Positions 1 through 8,309 of a stretch of DNA of 8,587 nt are shown here, one piece after another (within the stretch, counting starts at the first letter, position 1; the number at the start of each line of letters is the position of its first letter). The stretch is from Phenylobacterium aquaticum (lineage in GTDB: Bacteria; Pseudomonadota; Alphaproteobacteria; Caulobacterales; Caulobacteraceae), in contig NZ_CANCLE010000163.1 in NCBI RefSeq assembly GCF_947378715.1, positions 1 through 8,587 of the forward strand, given 5' to 3'. The notes under the pieces were generated by a model. The model was given only the letters and a program-made list of their open reading frames with translations, ran no database searches and was not told where the DNA came from. The translations under genes were made by a program, and so were the position numbers.

Positions 1-104
1 TTCCAGACGCGGCCCTGGCGTACGGCCCGTTGCCCTCGCGCTCTTGGACGGCTATCTGAGCGGCCAACTCCCCGCCCTAGCTTTTCGAGACGATCGAGCC
101 CCCC

Positions 105-1772
<1,668 letters not shown>

Positions 1773-1911
1773 GCGGGGCGGTCGCGGCCCCTGGCCATCG
1801 TCGAGATAGCAAGATTGCGCAAACTGCCGTGTCGCCTCGGCGGGCGGCAGGGTCGCGCCCATGTCTCAGGACCTTCAGTTGGGTCTTGACGGCTCCAACC
1901 GTTTCAATCTC

Positions 1912-1965
1912 AAATTGTACCGCTCCGCTTACGGGCCGTCGAAATTGTAGCTGCACGGGCTGTCG
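1912..1965. repeat. Short direct repeats in the spacer before the RTX gene
   Basis: The 225-base spacer between ettA and the RTX gene holds two interleaved direct repeats. AAATTGTA occurs at 1912-1919 and 1942-1949, exactly 30 bases apart. ACGGGCYGTCG occurs at 1931-1941 and 1955-1965, 24 bases apart with one mismatch. The 30-base spacing is close to three helical turns, so the pair could be a repeated protein-binding site. A TTGACG at 1886-1891 resembles a sigma-70 -35 box, but no good -10 box sits 16-18 bases downstream. A regulatory role is inference only, and chance repetition is possible at this length. Confidence 0.35.
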
Positions 1966-1984
1966 CGCGGGCGACCGGCCCCTC

Positions 1985-1990
1985 GGGAGG
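1985..1990 (+). promoter_or_regulatory. Ribosome binding site that fixes a GTG start
   Basis: GGGAGG lies seven bases before GTG at 1998. It is the strongest Shine-Dalgarno match near this gene. The frame is closed by TGA at 1887-1889, and no ATG, GTG or TTG occurs in frame between that stop and 1998. The next in-frame ATG, at 2025, has no such site. This supports initiation at GTG 1998. Confidence 0.7.
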
Positions 1991-1997
1991 ACTGCGC

Positions 1998-3794
1998 GTG
2001 GGGCGTCAATATACCCTTCGTAACATGCAGGACTGGGTCTTCGATCCCCAGCATGACAAAGCCTACATGACGACGACCGACGGCGACCTGTACGCCTTCG
2101 ACCTCGGGTCTGGCGCTCTGACAGACCTCGCACATCTGGGCGGAACCCTATCCGCGATCGATATCTCGCCGGACGGAAATAGCCTGCTGATTGGCGACCA
2201 GCAGTACTCGGCGCTGCCGCAACCCGCGGGAAGTCTCACCGGCGCGAACCTAGACAGCATCTATCTTGTATCTTTGGACGATCTTTCGACCAAGACGCTG
2301 ACGTTCAAGACGGAGTGGCAGTATGAAGTGGGCGTGAGCGACCTGGCCTTCATCGGCCAAAACGCCGCTCTTGTGACAACACGGTTTGCAGGCTCTGGGC
2401 GGGTCCCGCTGCGACAGTTCGATCCTTTCGCCAGCCCTTTTTCAACAAGCGAAATCTCGTATGTCGGTCAGAAGTTCACGGTAAACCAGAGCACATCACT
2501 CATTCCCTCTGAAGATCGGCACTATGTGCTAATGCTTTGGGGAAATCAGAGCGATGCGCCTATGTCATTGTTTGATGCGCAGACCGATAAGATTGCGGCA
2601 TTTGGCAGTATGGTTGATCTCGGAAGCAATGGGACATTCAATGTAGGTCGCGCTGATCTGAACGAGGCTTCTGGACTGGGTGTAAACGACACCTACACCG
2701 ATCTCAGAGTCTTCGATTTTTCATTTAAGCTCGTAAAGGATCTTTCGAACCTTCAGTCGGCGGGCCGAATTGTCGGTGTGAAATTCAATGACGGCGGCCA
2801 CCAGCTTCTTCTGTGGGACGCCGTGTCTGACACCGTCCGCGTGTTCGACACCCACAGCTGGACCGAGGTGGGAGATCTTCAGGTCAGCACGGTCGTTCAG
2901 GGAGCGGACCTGTTGGGGAATTGGGGGAAGATGCTGATTGGCGATCATGGCCGTCAGCTCCTCTTGGAAACTCCAACAGGATTTGAGGTGATCGATCTCG
3001 CCGCCAATCTCAAGCTCAACGTCCAAGCAAACGAAACTGGCGACAACCTCTATGGTGCGATTGGATCGGACACGCTCACAGGCGGGCGTGGTGTCGATCT
3101 GCTGGACGGAGGGGCCGGCAATGATGTCCTGAATGGCGGCGGCGGTCACGATTCGCTGCTCGGTGGTGACGGCGCGGATACAATCTCCGGGGGCAGTGAC
3201 GGGGCCATCGCCTATGGCGGAAGTGGGGATGACTCAATCAGCGTCGCTGGCGGAACAACCTATCTGCGCGGCGATGAGGGTAACGATTCCATCTCCGGAG
3301 GCTCGGGCTTCGACGACATCAACGGCAACGCCGGCAATGACACCGCCCATGGCAACGCCGGTGACGACTGGGTGGTCGGCGGCAAGGACAATGACGTCCT
3401 CTATGGCGACGCCGGCAATGACATCGTCTACGGCAACCTCGGCGACGACACGATCTCAGGCGGCGACGGCGCCGATTGGGTGCGGGGCGGCCAGGGCAAT
3501 GACAGCGTCTCGGGCGGGGCCGGCGACGACCTGATCTATGGCGACCGGGGCAATGACACCATCAGCGGCGGGGCCGGGGCCGATGTGTTCCGATCCTTCT
3601 CCGGCGCCGGCATAGACCGGGTGATCGACTTCTCCGCCGCAGAGGGCGACCACGTCCAGCTCGATCCCGGCACGACCTACACCCTGTCCCAGGTCGGCGC
3701 TGACACCGTGGTCGACATGGGCCATGGGGACCAGATGATCCTGGTCGGCGTCACGCTCTCGACCCTGCCGGCCGGATGGATCGGGGTGGGCTGA
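1998..3794 (+). CDS. Beta-propeller-like protein with C-terminal RTX repeats, probable type I secretion substrate
   Basis: I recognise domains but no named gene. Residues 1-340 contain recurring blade-like strands such as YAFDLGSGALTDL (32-44), AIDISPDGNSLLIG (53-66), LFDAQTDKIAAFG (191-203), VKFNDGGHQLLLWD (261-274) and VRVFDTHSW (280-288). These fit a WD40/YVTN-type beta-propeller of about seven blades, although the blade count is a guess. Residues 357-527 are 19 consecutive RTX nonapeptides (GGxGxDxLx type), which bind calcium in other proteins. The tail (528-598), with DRVIDFSAAEGD and DTVVDMGHGDQMILVG, resembles the C-terminal module of alphaproteobacterial type I secreted proteins. There is no N-terminal signal peptide or membrane segment, and the whole protein contains no cysteine, as is common in RTX exoproteins. 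I infer export by a TolC/ABC system, but none is encoded here. GC content is low in about 2400-2760 compared with the RTX half. The propeller's partner or substrate, and hence the biological role, cannot be read from sequence. Confidence 0.85.
   Translation: MGRQYTLRNMQDWVFDPQHDKAYMTTTDGDLYAFDLGSGALTDLAHLGGTLSAIDISPDGNSLLIGDQQYSALPQPAGSLTGANLDSIYLVSLDDLSTKTLTFKTEWQYEVGVSDLAFIGQNAALVTTRFAGSGRVPLRQFDPFASPFSTSEISYVGQKFTVNQSTSLIPSEDRHYVLMLWGNQSDAPMSLFDAQTDKIAAFGSMVDLGSNGTFNVGRADLNEASGLGVNDTYTDLRVFDFSFKLVKDLSNLQSAGRIVGVKFNDGGHQLLLWDAVSDTVRVFDTHSWTEVGDLQVSTVVQGADLLGNWGKMLIGDHGRQLLLETPTGFEVIDLAANLKLNVQANETGDNLYGAIGSDTLTGGRGVDLLDGGAGNDVLNGGGGHDSLLGGDGADTISGGSDGAIAYGGSGDDSISVAGGTTYLRGDEGNDSISGGSGFDDINGNAGNDTAHGNAGDDWVVGGKDNDVLYGDAGNDIVYGNLGDDTISGGDGADWVRGGQGNDSVSGGAGDDLIYGDRGNDTISGGAGADVFRSFSGAGIDRVIDFSAAEGDHVQLDPGTTYTLSQVGADTVVDMGHGDQMILVGVTLSTLPAGWIGVG
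3066..3578 (+). repeat. Array of 19 RTX nonapeptide repeats (27-base period)
   Basis: Nineteen contiguous nine-residue units run without any insertion or register shift (19 x 27 = 513 bases). Typical units are NDVLYGDAG, NDTISGGAG and DDLIYGDRG. Units 6 to 8 (GAIAYGGSG, DDSISVAGG, TTYLRGDEG; bases 3201-3281) are degenerate and split the array into a block of five and a block of eleven good units. In known RTX proteins such arrays fold into a calcium-loaded parallel beta-roll outside the cell. At DNA level the units are diverged, so this is a protein repeat rather than a recent tandem duplication. Confidence 0.93.
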
Positions 3795-3802
3795 GCCCAC
3801 CC
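3784..3802. terminator. Hairpin over the RTX stop codon, possible bidirectional terminator
   Basis: GGGTGGGC (3784-3791) pairs perfectly with GCCCACCC (3795-3802) around a three-base loop that is the TGA stop codon of the RTX gene. Only 16 bases separate the two convergent stop codons here, so the hairpin could end transcription from both sides. No T-tract follows on either strand. It is therefore a terminator-like structure, not a canonical intrinsic terminator. Confidence 0.5.
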
Positions 3803-3810
3803 GCATTCCG

Positions 3811-5334
3811 TCAGATGTCGAACTTGACGCCCTGGGCCAGGGGCAGGGCGGAGGAGTAGTTCACCGTGTTGGTGGCGCGGCGCATATAGGCGCGCCAGGC
3901 GTCGGAACCGGACTCGCGGCCGCCGCCGGTCTCCTTTTCGCCGCCGAACGCCCCGCCGATCTCGGCGCCCGAGGGGCCGATGTTCACATTGGCGATGCCG
4001 CAGTCCGAGCCCTGGGCCGAGATGAACAGCTCGGTCTCGCGGAGATCCGTGGAGAAGATCGAAGAGGCCAAACCGGCGGCCGTGGCGTTCTGCAAGGCGA
4101 TGGCCTCGGCGAGGTCCTTGTAGCGGACCACATAGAGGATGGGGGCGAAGGTCTCGCGCAGCATCGGGCCGGACTGGGAGGGCATCTCCACCAGGGCGGG
4201 GCGCACATAGACGCCGTCGCGCTCGACGCGCTGGCCGCCATGGACCACGCCGCCAGCCGTTTCGGCTTCCTTCAGGGCGGCCTGCATGCCGGCGAAGGCG
4301 GCCTCGTCGATCAGCGGGCCGACCAGGGTCCCCGCCTCGCGCGGATCACCCACGGCGACCGAGGCGTAGGCGGCCTTCAGCCGGGTGACCAGGGTGTCGG
4401 CGATGCTCTCGTGGACGAACAGCCGGCGCAGGGTGGTGCAGCGCTGGCCGGCGGTGCCCATGGCCGAGAAGGCCACGCCGCGCACGGTCAGCTCCAGGTC
4501 GGCGGAGGGGGCGACGATGGCGGCGTTGTTGCCGCCCAGTTCCAGTATGGCCCGGGCGAAGCGCTCCGCCAGGACCGGGGCGACGGCGCGGCCCATGCGG
4601 GTGGAGCCGGTGGCGGAGACGAGCGCGACCTTGGGATGGGCCACCAGGGCGGCGCCGATATCAGCCTGGCCCTGCAGCACGGCCGACAGATTGGCGGGGG
4701 CGTCGCCGAAGCGGGCGAGCGCCTTCTCGAACACCGCCTGGACGGCGAGCGCGGTCAGCGGGGTCTTTTCGGAGGGCTTCCAGACCACAGGATCGCCGCA
4801 GACCAGGGCGAGCGCTGCGTTCCAGCACCAGACGGCGACCGGGAAATTGAAGGCCGAGATGATCCCGCAGACGCCGAGCGGATGCCAGGTCTCCATCATC
4901 CGGTGGCCGGGACGCTCGGTGGCGATGGTCAGGCCATGCAGCTGGCGCGACAGGCCGACGGCGAAGTCGCAGATGTCGATCATCTCCTGGACCTCGCCCA
5001 GGCCCTCGGAGGTCACCTTGCCGGCCTCAAGCGCGACGAGGCGGCCGAGGTCGTCCTTGGCGGCGCGCAGCTCTTCGCCGAACAGGCGGATCAACTCGCC
5101 GCGGCGCGGCGCGGGAACATTGCGCCAGGTCAGGAAGGCGGTGTGCGCGGCCTCAATGGCCGCGTCGGCCTCGGCCTTGGTGTTGGCGCGCAGGGCGGCG
5201 ACCAGGCTCCCGTCGATCGGCGAGCGGGCCTCAACGCCTCGGCCCTCATGGCGGGCGAGGTCGACGCCCAGCCGGGCGAGGGTGGCCAGGGCGTCATCGC
5301 GCGGCGCGGGCAGGGGACGGACATGGGCGTTCAT
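3811..5334 (-). CDS. amaB: L-aminoadipate-semialdehyde / piperideine-6-carboxylate dehydrogenase (ALDH7 family)
   Basis: An NAD(P)-dependent cytosolic aldehyde dehydrogenase. ALDH7 enzymes oxidise 2-aminoadipate 6-semialdehyde, in equilibrium with piperideine-6-carboxylate, to 2-aminoadipate in lysine catabolism. Its 507 residues are a full-length ALDH. Visible catalytic features are Asn163 in AFNFPV, Lys186 in WKPSEK, the cofactor loop GSTRMG (243-248), general base Glu265 in ELGGNN and nucleophile Cys299 in GQRCTT. The family assignment rests on GEVQEMIDICDFAVGLSRQL (113-132) and on SGAEIGGAFGGEKETGGGRE (455-474) followed by SGSDAW and NYSSALPLAQG, which closely follow human antiquitin (ALDH7A1). 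Glu117 and Arg298 appear to match the residues that recognise the aminoadipate group there. GAGGAGA six bases before the ATG supports the start. It follows the dehydrogenase gene by 41 bases on the same strand, consistent with one operon. The symbol follows Pseudomonas usage and is less certain than the function. Confidence 0.92.
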   Translation of the reverse strand: MNAHVRPLPAPRDDALATLARLGVDLARHEGRGVEARSPIDGSLVAALRANTKAEADAAIEAAHTAFLTWRNVPAPRRGELIRLFGEELRAAKDDLGRLVALEAGKVTSEGLGEVQEMIDICDFAVGLSRQLHGLTIATERPGHRMMETWHPLGVCGIISAFNFPVAVWCWNAALALVCGDPVVWKPSEKTPLTALAVQAVFEKALARFGDAPANLSAVLQGQADIGAALVAHPKVALVSATGSTRMGRAVAPVLAERFARAILELGGNNAAIVAPSADLELTVRGVAFSAMGTAGQRCTTLRRLFVHESIADTLVTRLKAAYASVAVGDPREAGTLVGPLIDEAAFAGMQAALKEAETAGGVVHGGQRVERDGVYVRPALVEMPSQSGPMLRETFAPILYVVRYKDLAEAIALQNATAAGLASSIFSTDLRETELFISAQGSDCGIANVNIGPSGAEIGGAFGGEKETGGGRESGSDAWRAYMRRATNTVNYSSALPLAQGVKFDI

Positions 5335-5375
5335 GGGGACTCTCCTCGGGCGAGGCTTATACGCGCGGACGCGGC

Positions 5376-6491
5376 TCAGGCCACCTGGGCCAGCGTCGGG
5401 GTGCGCACCGGCTCGCCCTGGGCATAGGCGCGGCCGAAGCGGTTGGCGAGGAAGTCGGAAAGCGCGATCTCTTCCTGGCGGACATAGCCCTGTTGCGGCA
5501 GGCGGCCCTGGGCCAGGAGGTCGAGCACGGTGCAGATGCCGGCCGCCGTGGTCACCTGGATGGCGCTCCAGAAGCCCCGGCCGTGATGCTCGCCGATCAC
5601 CCGGCCGGCATAGCTCTCCTGCATCAGCCGGCCATTGCGCCAGCCCGAGGCGGTGACGAAGAACACCACCACGTCCTGCTCGGTGCCGGGGACCGCGCCT
5701 TCCAGCACGTCCTTCAACAGGTCGCGGCGCGCGCGCAGGTTCAGGTCGTTGAGCAAGGTGCGCATCAGGGCGCAGTGGCCGGGATAGCGGACCGACTTGT
5801 AGTTCAGGTTCCTGGCCTTGCCAGCCAGCACCTCGGCCAGGCTGCCCAAGCCGCCGGAGGTGTTGAAGGCCTCATAGGTCACGCCGTCGAGGCTGAAGGT
5901 CTCAAGCCCTTCGAGGGCCGGCAGCTCGCGCAGCTCGCCCTCGACCAGGGCCTCGCAGGGCTCGCAATATTCGTTGATCACGCCCTCGGTCGACCAGGTC
6001 AGATTGTAGCCCAGGCTGTTGGAGGGATAGCGCGGCAGGGCGCCGACCCTAAGCCGCAACTCCTCGACGCCGTCGAAACCCCGGGCCAGCTCGGCGCCGG
6101 CGATGGAGATGAAGCCGGGCGCCAGGCCGCATTGGGGAATGAAGGCGCCCTTAGCGGTTTCGGCCAGGGCCTTGACCTTGCGGGTGGTGGCGACGTCCTC
6201 GGTCAGGTCCAGATAGTGGCAGCCGACCCGGGCGGCGGCCTCGGCCACCTTGCCGGTCAGGTGGAAGGGCGCGGCGCTCAAGACGGCGAAGGCGCCGGCC
6301 AGGATCGCGTCGAGGTCGGCGGCGTCGGTGATGTCCGCCACGCGAGGGGTGACGCCGGCCAGGTTCGCCACCGCGCGCAGGGCCTCGGCGGAGCGGTCGA
6401 TGACCGTGACCGCATAGTCGCCGGTCTCCGCCAGCATCTGGGCGATCACGCCGCCGATCTTGCCGCCGCCCACCACCACGATATCGCGCAT
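5376..6491 (-). CDS. Saccharopine dehydrogenase-family oxidoreductase (saccharopine dehydrogenase or lysine 6-dehydrogenase)
   Basis: A 371-residue NAD(P)-dependent enzyme. The Rossmann domain starts at once with VVVGGGKIGG (5-14), and Asp32 after the second strand suggests a preference for NAD. The central part has CGLAPGFISI (121-130), WSTEGVINEY (166-175), EAFNTSGGLGSL (207-218) and YKSVRYPGHC (231-240). This layout is shared by glutamate-forming saccharopine dehydrogenases and by lysine 6-dehydrogenase of Geobacillus. Both enzymes yield 2-aminoadipate 6-semialdehyde, the substrate of the next gene, so the pathway call is firmer than the exact substrate. No lysine-ketoglutarate reductase domain is fused or encoded nearby. 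I chose ATG at 6491 because GGGGAG lies seven bases upstream and the nucleotide-binding fold begins right after it. The frame stays open to another ATG at 6599, but that would add 36 residues without homology and run into the divergent regulator gene. Confidence 0.85.
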   Translation of the reverse strand: MRDIVVVGGGKIGGVIAQMLAETGDYAVTVIDRSAEALRAVANLAGVTPRVADITDAADLDAILAGAFAVLSAAPFHLTGKVAEAAARVGCHYLDLTEDVATTRKVKALAETAKGAFIPQCGLAPGFISIAGAELARGFDGVEELRLRVGALPRYPSNSLGYNLTWSTEGVINEYCEPCEALVEGELRELPALEGLETFSLDGVTYEAFNTSGGLGSLAEVLAGKARNLNYKSVRYPGHCALMRTLLNDLNLRARRDLLKDVLEGAVPGTEQDVVVFFVTASGWRNGRLMQESYAGRVIGEHHGRGFWSAIQVTTAAGICTVLDLLAQGRLPQQGYVRQEEIALSDFLANRFGRAYAQGEPVRTPTLAQVA

Positions 6492-6586
6492 GATCCGTCT
6501 CCCCGATGAATTCGGTTGACCTTGGGGCTTTTGGCGGTCGATTTGAACAGTCAGACTGACCAGATCGCCCAATGAGGCTAAGCAAT
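6492..6586. promoter_or_regulatory. Divergent control region between the lysine catabolism genes and the Lrp-type regulator
   Basis: These 95 bases must hold the promoters for both directions. On the plus strand, TTGACC (6516-6521) followed after 17 bases by CGATTT (6539-6544) is a weak promoter candidate for the regulator gene. For the minus-strand operon, only its GGGGAG ribosome site (6499-6504) is clear. A regulator gene divergent from its target operon is the usual arrangement for local Lrp/AsnC regulators, so control of both genes from here is likely but inferred. Confidence 0.5.
6548..6560. promoter_or_regulatory. Nested palindrome, candidate operator for the Lrp/AsnC regulator
   Basis: CAGTCAGACTGAC contains two overlapping perfect inverted repeats: CAGTC-A-GACTG (6548-6558) and GTCAG-A-CTGAC (6550-6560). 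Outer GGTC (6536-6539) and GACC (6558-6561) add partial symmetry. The element sits just after the weak -10 candidate of the regulator gene, where binding could repress that gene. Lrp-family proteins often bind short imperfect palindromes, but I cannot match this to a defined consensus. Confidence 0.4.
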
Positions 6587-7039
6587 ATGCCAAGTCCAAC
6601 CGCCGAAATGGCTCTGGATGCCCGCGATCAGGCGCTGATCCGCCTGCTGGAGGCCGACTCCCGCCTGCCGACCGCGACGCTTGCCCGCCGGCTGGGCCTG
6701 TCGCGGACCACGGTCCAGGCGCGGATCGACAAGCTGGTGGCGGCGGGCGTGATCGCCGGCTTCACCATCCGCCTGGGCGACGACCTGGCCGGCCGCCGGG
6801 TGCGCGGCCATGTGCTGGTCACCGCCGCCCCCAAGGCCGCCCGTCACATCGAGGCGACCTTGCGGGCCATGCCCCAGGTCGAGGCCCTGCACTCGGTCTC
6901 CGGCCCCTTCGACATGATCGTCCTGGTCGCCGCCGCCTCGATCGAGGAACTGGACCAGGTGCTGGACGAGATCGGCCTGATCGAGGGGGTGGAGCGGACC
7001 ACCTCCTCGATCATCCTGTCGACGCGGATCCGGCGCTGA
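6587..7039 (+). CDS. Lrp/AsnC family transcriptional regulator
   Basis: A 150-residue DNA-binding regulator of the feast/famine family, which responds to amino acids. An N-terminal winged helix-turn-helix spans about 10-58, with LDARDQALIRLLEADSR and the recognition region LARRLGLSRTTVQARIDKL. A RAM effector-binding domain spans about 72-148, with the ligand loop HSVSGPFDMIVLV (102-114) and the final strand TTSSIILSTRI. The family usually forms dimers to octamers. ATG at 6587 is preferred because GAGG lies nine bases upstream. ATG at 6572 would add five residues and lacks a ribosome site, and ATG at 6608 is also possible. The gene diverges from the saccharopine dehydrogenase/ALDH7 pair, so lysine or a degradation product is the likely effector (inference). 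Its 3' end overlaps the convergent exporter gene by 29 bases. Confidence 0.9.
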   Translation: MPSPTAEMALDARDQALIRLLEADSRLPTATLARRLGLSRTTVQARIDKLVAAGVIAGFTIRLGDDLAGRRVRGHVLVTAAPKAARHIEATLRAMPQVEALHSVSGPFDMIVLVAAASIEELDQVLDEIGLIEGVERTTSSIILSTRIRR

Positions 7040-8264
7040 TCTCGCCCACCTTGCGGATCGGCGACAGGACGGCGATCAGCGGGATCAGCAGGAAGCCGAT
7101 GGCCGCGCCGAGGATGGCGGCCCGGGGTCCTATGGCGCCGCCCAGCCAGCCGCCGCCCAGGGCGCCGACGATCCCCAGCCCCCCGGCCGAGGCCTGGAAG
7201 GCGCCGGACACCCGGCCCAGCACGGCTTGCGGCAACAGGGCCTGGCGCAGGCTGATCATCAGGAGGTTGGCCGAGACCCCGAAGGCGTCGCCGGTGATCT
7301 GGGTGGCGATCATCACCACCGTCGCCCCGACGCGGTCGGTGGGGGCCAGAGAGATAGCCATGGCCGAGAGGCTGGCGCCAGTGATCGAGACGATGATCGC
7401 CGGCCCTGCGCCGATACGCTTCGCCAGCCAGGGCCCGAGACCCGCGCCTAGCAGGGCGCCAGCCCCGCCACAGGCGATGGCCAGGCCCAGCACCGTCGTC
7501 GGCAGGTGCAGGGTCTTGAGCGCGAACAGGATGTAGAGGGCCGAGAACACCCCGCCGAACAGCCCCTGGACCAGGCCCATCAGCAACAGGGCGCGGACCC
7601 GGGGCTCCGCCCAGGCCAGGCTGAGCCCCTGGGTGACCTCGGCCGTCCAGTGGGCCGGGGGCTCGGGCTCGGGGGCGGGCTCATGGCGGCGGATCAGCGA
7701 CAGGAATCCGGCCGAGGCGAGATAGGTCCCGGCGTTGACCGCGAGCGCGAAGGGTGCGCTGAGCACCTGGAACAGCAGGCCGGCCAGGGCGGGGCCGCCG
7801 ATCTCGGCCAGGGACTCGGTGGTGGCCAGCCGGGAATTGCCCTCCACCAGCCGGTCGGGGCCGACCACCCCGGGCAGATAGGCGTGGCTGGCCATGTCGA
7901 ACACCACGCTGCAACTGGCGACCAGGCCGCCGACCAGGAACACCTGGGCGATCGACAGCTGGCCCAGGGCGGCGGCCAGGGGAATGGAGATCAGCACCAG
8001 GGCGCGGGCCAGGTCGGCGGCGATCAGCACGGGCCGGCGCGCGCGGCGATCGACGAAGCCGCCGGCGCTGAGGCCCACCACCAGGGCCGCGCCATTGGCG
8101 ATGGCGGCCAGCACGCCGAGCGAGGCCGGGGCGGCGGAAAGCGTGGTCACCGCCAGGATCGGCAAGCCCTCGCGGGTGATGCGGGCGCCGAAGCTGGACA
8201 CGGCCTGGGCCGCCCACAGCCGGGCGAAATCGGGATCGCGCCACAGGGCGCGGGGGGAGGTCAT
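7011..8264 (-). CDS. Major facilitator superfamily transporter, exporter-like (EntS/MFS_3 type)
   Basis: A 417-residue inner-membrane protein with the usual 12-helix MFS length and hydrophobicity pattern. MFS motif A is visible in the loop after helix 2 as GGFVDRRARRPVL (68-80). A charged, proline-rich central loop (RRHEPAPEPEPPAHW, about 192-206) separates the two six-helix halves, and LGRVSGAFQ (349-357) is the matching region in the second half. The N-terminus (LWRDPDFARLWAAQAVSSFG) is typical of the MFS_3 group, which includes the enterobactin exporter EntS and macrolide efflux proteins. The substrate cannot be told from sequence, and nothing nearby points to a siderophore. The ATG at 8264 has only a poor ribosome site but gives the expected family start. 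The gene converges with the Lrp-type regulator and lies 152 bases downstream of an aldo/keto reductase gene on the same strand. Confidence 0.88.
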   Translation of the reverse strand: MTSPRALWRDPDFARLWAAQAVSSFGARITREGLPILAVTTLSAAPASLGVLAAIANGAALVVGLSAGGFVDRRARRPVLIAADLARALVLISIPLAAALGQLSIAQVFLVGGLVASCSVVFDMASHAYLPGVVGPDRLVEGNSRLATTESLAEIGGPALAGLLFQVLSAPFALAVNAGTYLASAGFLSLIRRHEPAPEPEPPAHWTAEVTQGLSLAWAEPRVRALLLMGLVQGLFGGVFSALYILFALKTLHLPTTVLGLAIACGGAGALLGAGLGPWLAKRIGAGPAIIVSITGASLSAMAISLAPTDRVGATVVMIATQITGDAFGVSANLLMISLRQALLPQAVLGRVSGAFQASAGGLGIVGALGGGWLGGAIGPRAAILGAAIGFLLIPLIAVLSPIRKVGEISAGSASTG

Positions 8265-8288
8265 GGAAGAGGTCCGTCGTGGGGGCCG

Positions 8289-8303
8289 GGCTCACGCGGA
8301 GCC
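8289..8303. repeat. Small inverted repeat just upstream of the transporter gene
   Basis: GGCTC (8289-8293) pairs with GAGCC (8299-8303) around a five-base loop, about 25-40 bases before the transporter start codon. It could be an operator or a leader hairpin. At five base pairs in GC-rich DNA it may also be chance. Confidence 0.3.
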
Positions 8304-8309
8304 ACACAT

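Noticed and set aside
1..104. Possible tail of an upstream gene (a frame ending with TGA at 57-59) or a divergent start on the minus strand
   Set aside because: The 18 visible residues match nothing I recognise, and no start with a spaced ribosome site is visible on the minus strand. There is too little sequence to support a gene.
1775..1791. Intrinsic terminator after ettA (GGGGC paired with GCCCC)
   Set aside because: Only five base pairs, with a seven-base loop and no T-tract. Such matches are common by chance in DNA of this composition.
3066..3578. Tandem DNA repeat or CRISPR-like array
   Set aside because: The 27-base periodicity is fully explained by in-frame RTX nonapeptides, and there are no conserved repeats with unique spacers.
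4240..5656. Long plus-strand open frames opposite the ALDH7 gene (4240-5427 and 4385-5656)
   Set aside because: They are antisense shadows of a well-supported gene in GC-rich DNA. Their translations are low-complexity in Gly, Ala, Arg, Gln and Ser with no domain.
5493..6509. Plus-strand open frame of 338 codons opposite the saccharopine dehydrogenase-like gene
   Set aside because: The composition is biased to Gly, Ala, Gln, His and Asp and shows no motif, as expected for the complement of a GC-rich coding region.
6492..6599. N-terminal extension of the saccharopine dehydrogenase-like protein from ATG at 6599
   Set aside because: The added 36 residues have no family similarity, the frame would overlap the divergent regulator, and a good ribosome site sits before ATG 6491, where the Rossmann fold begins.
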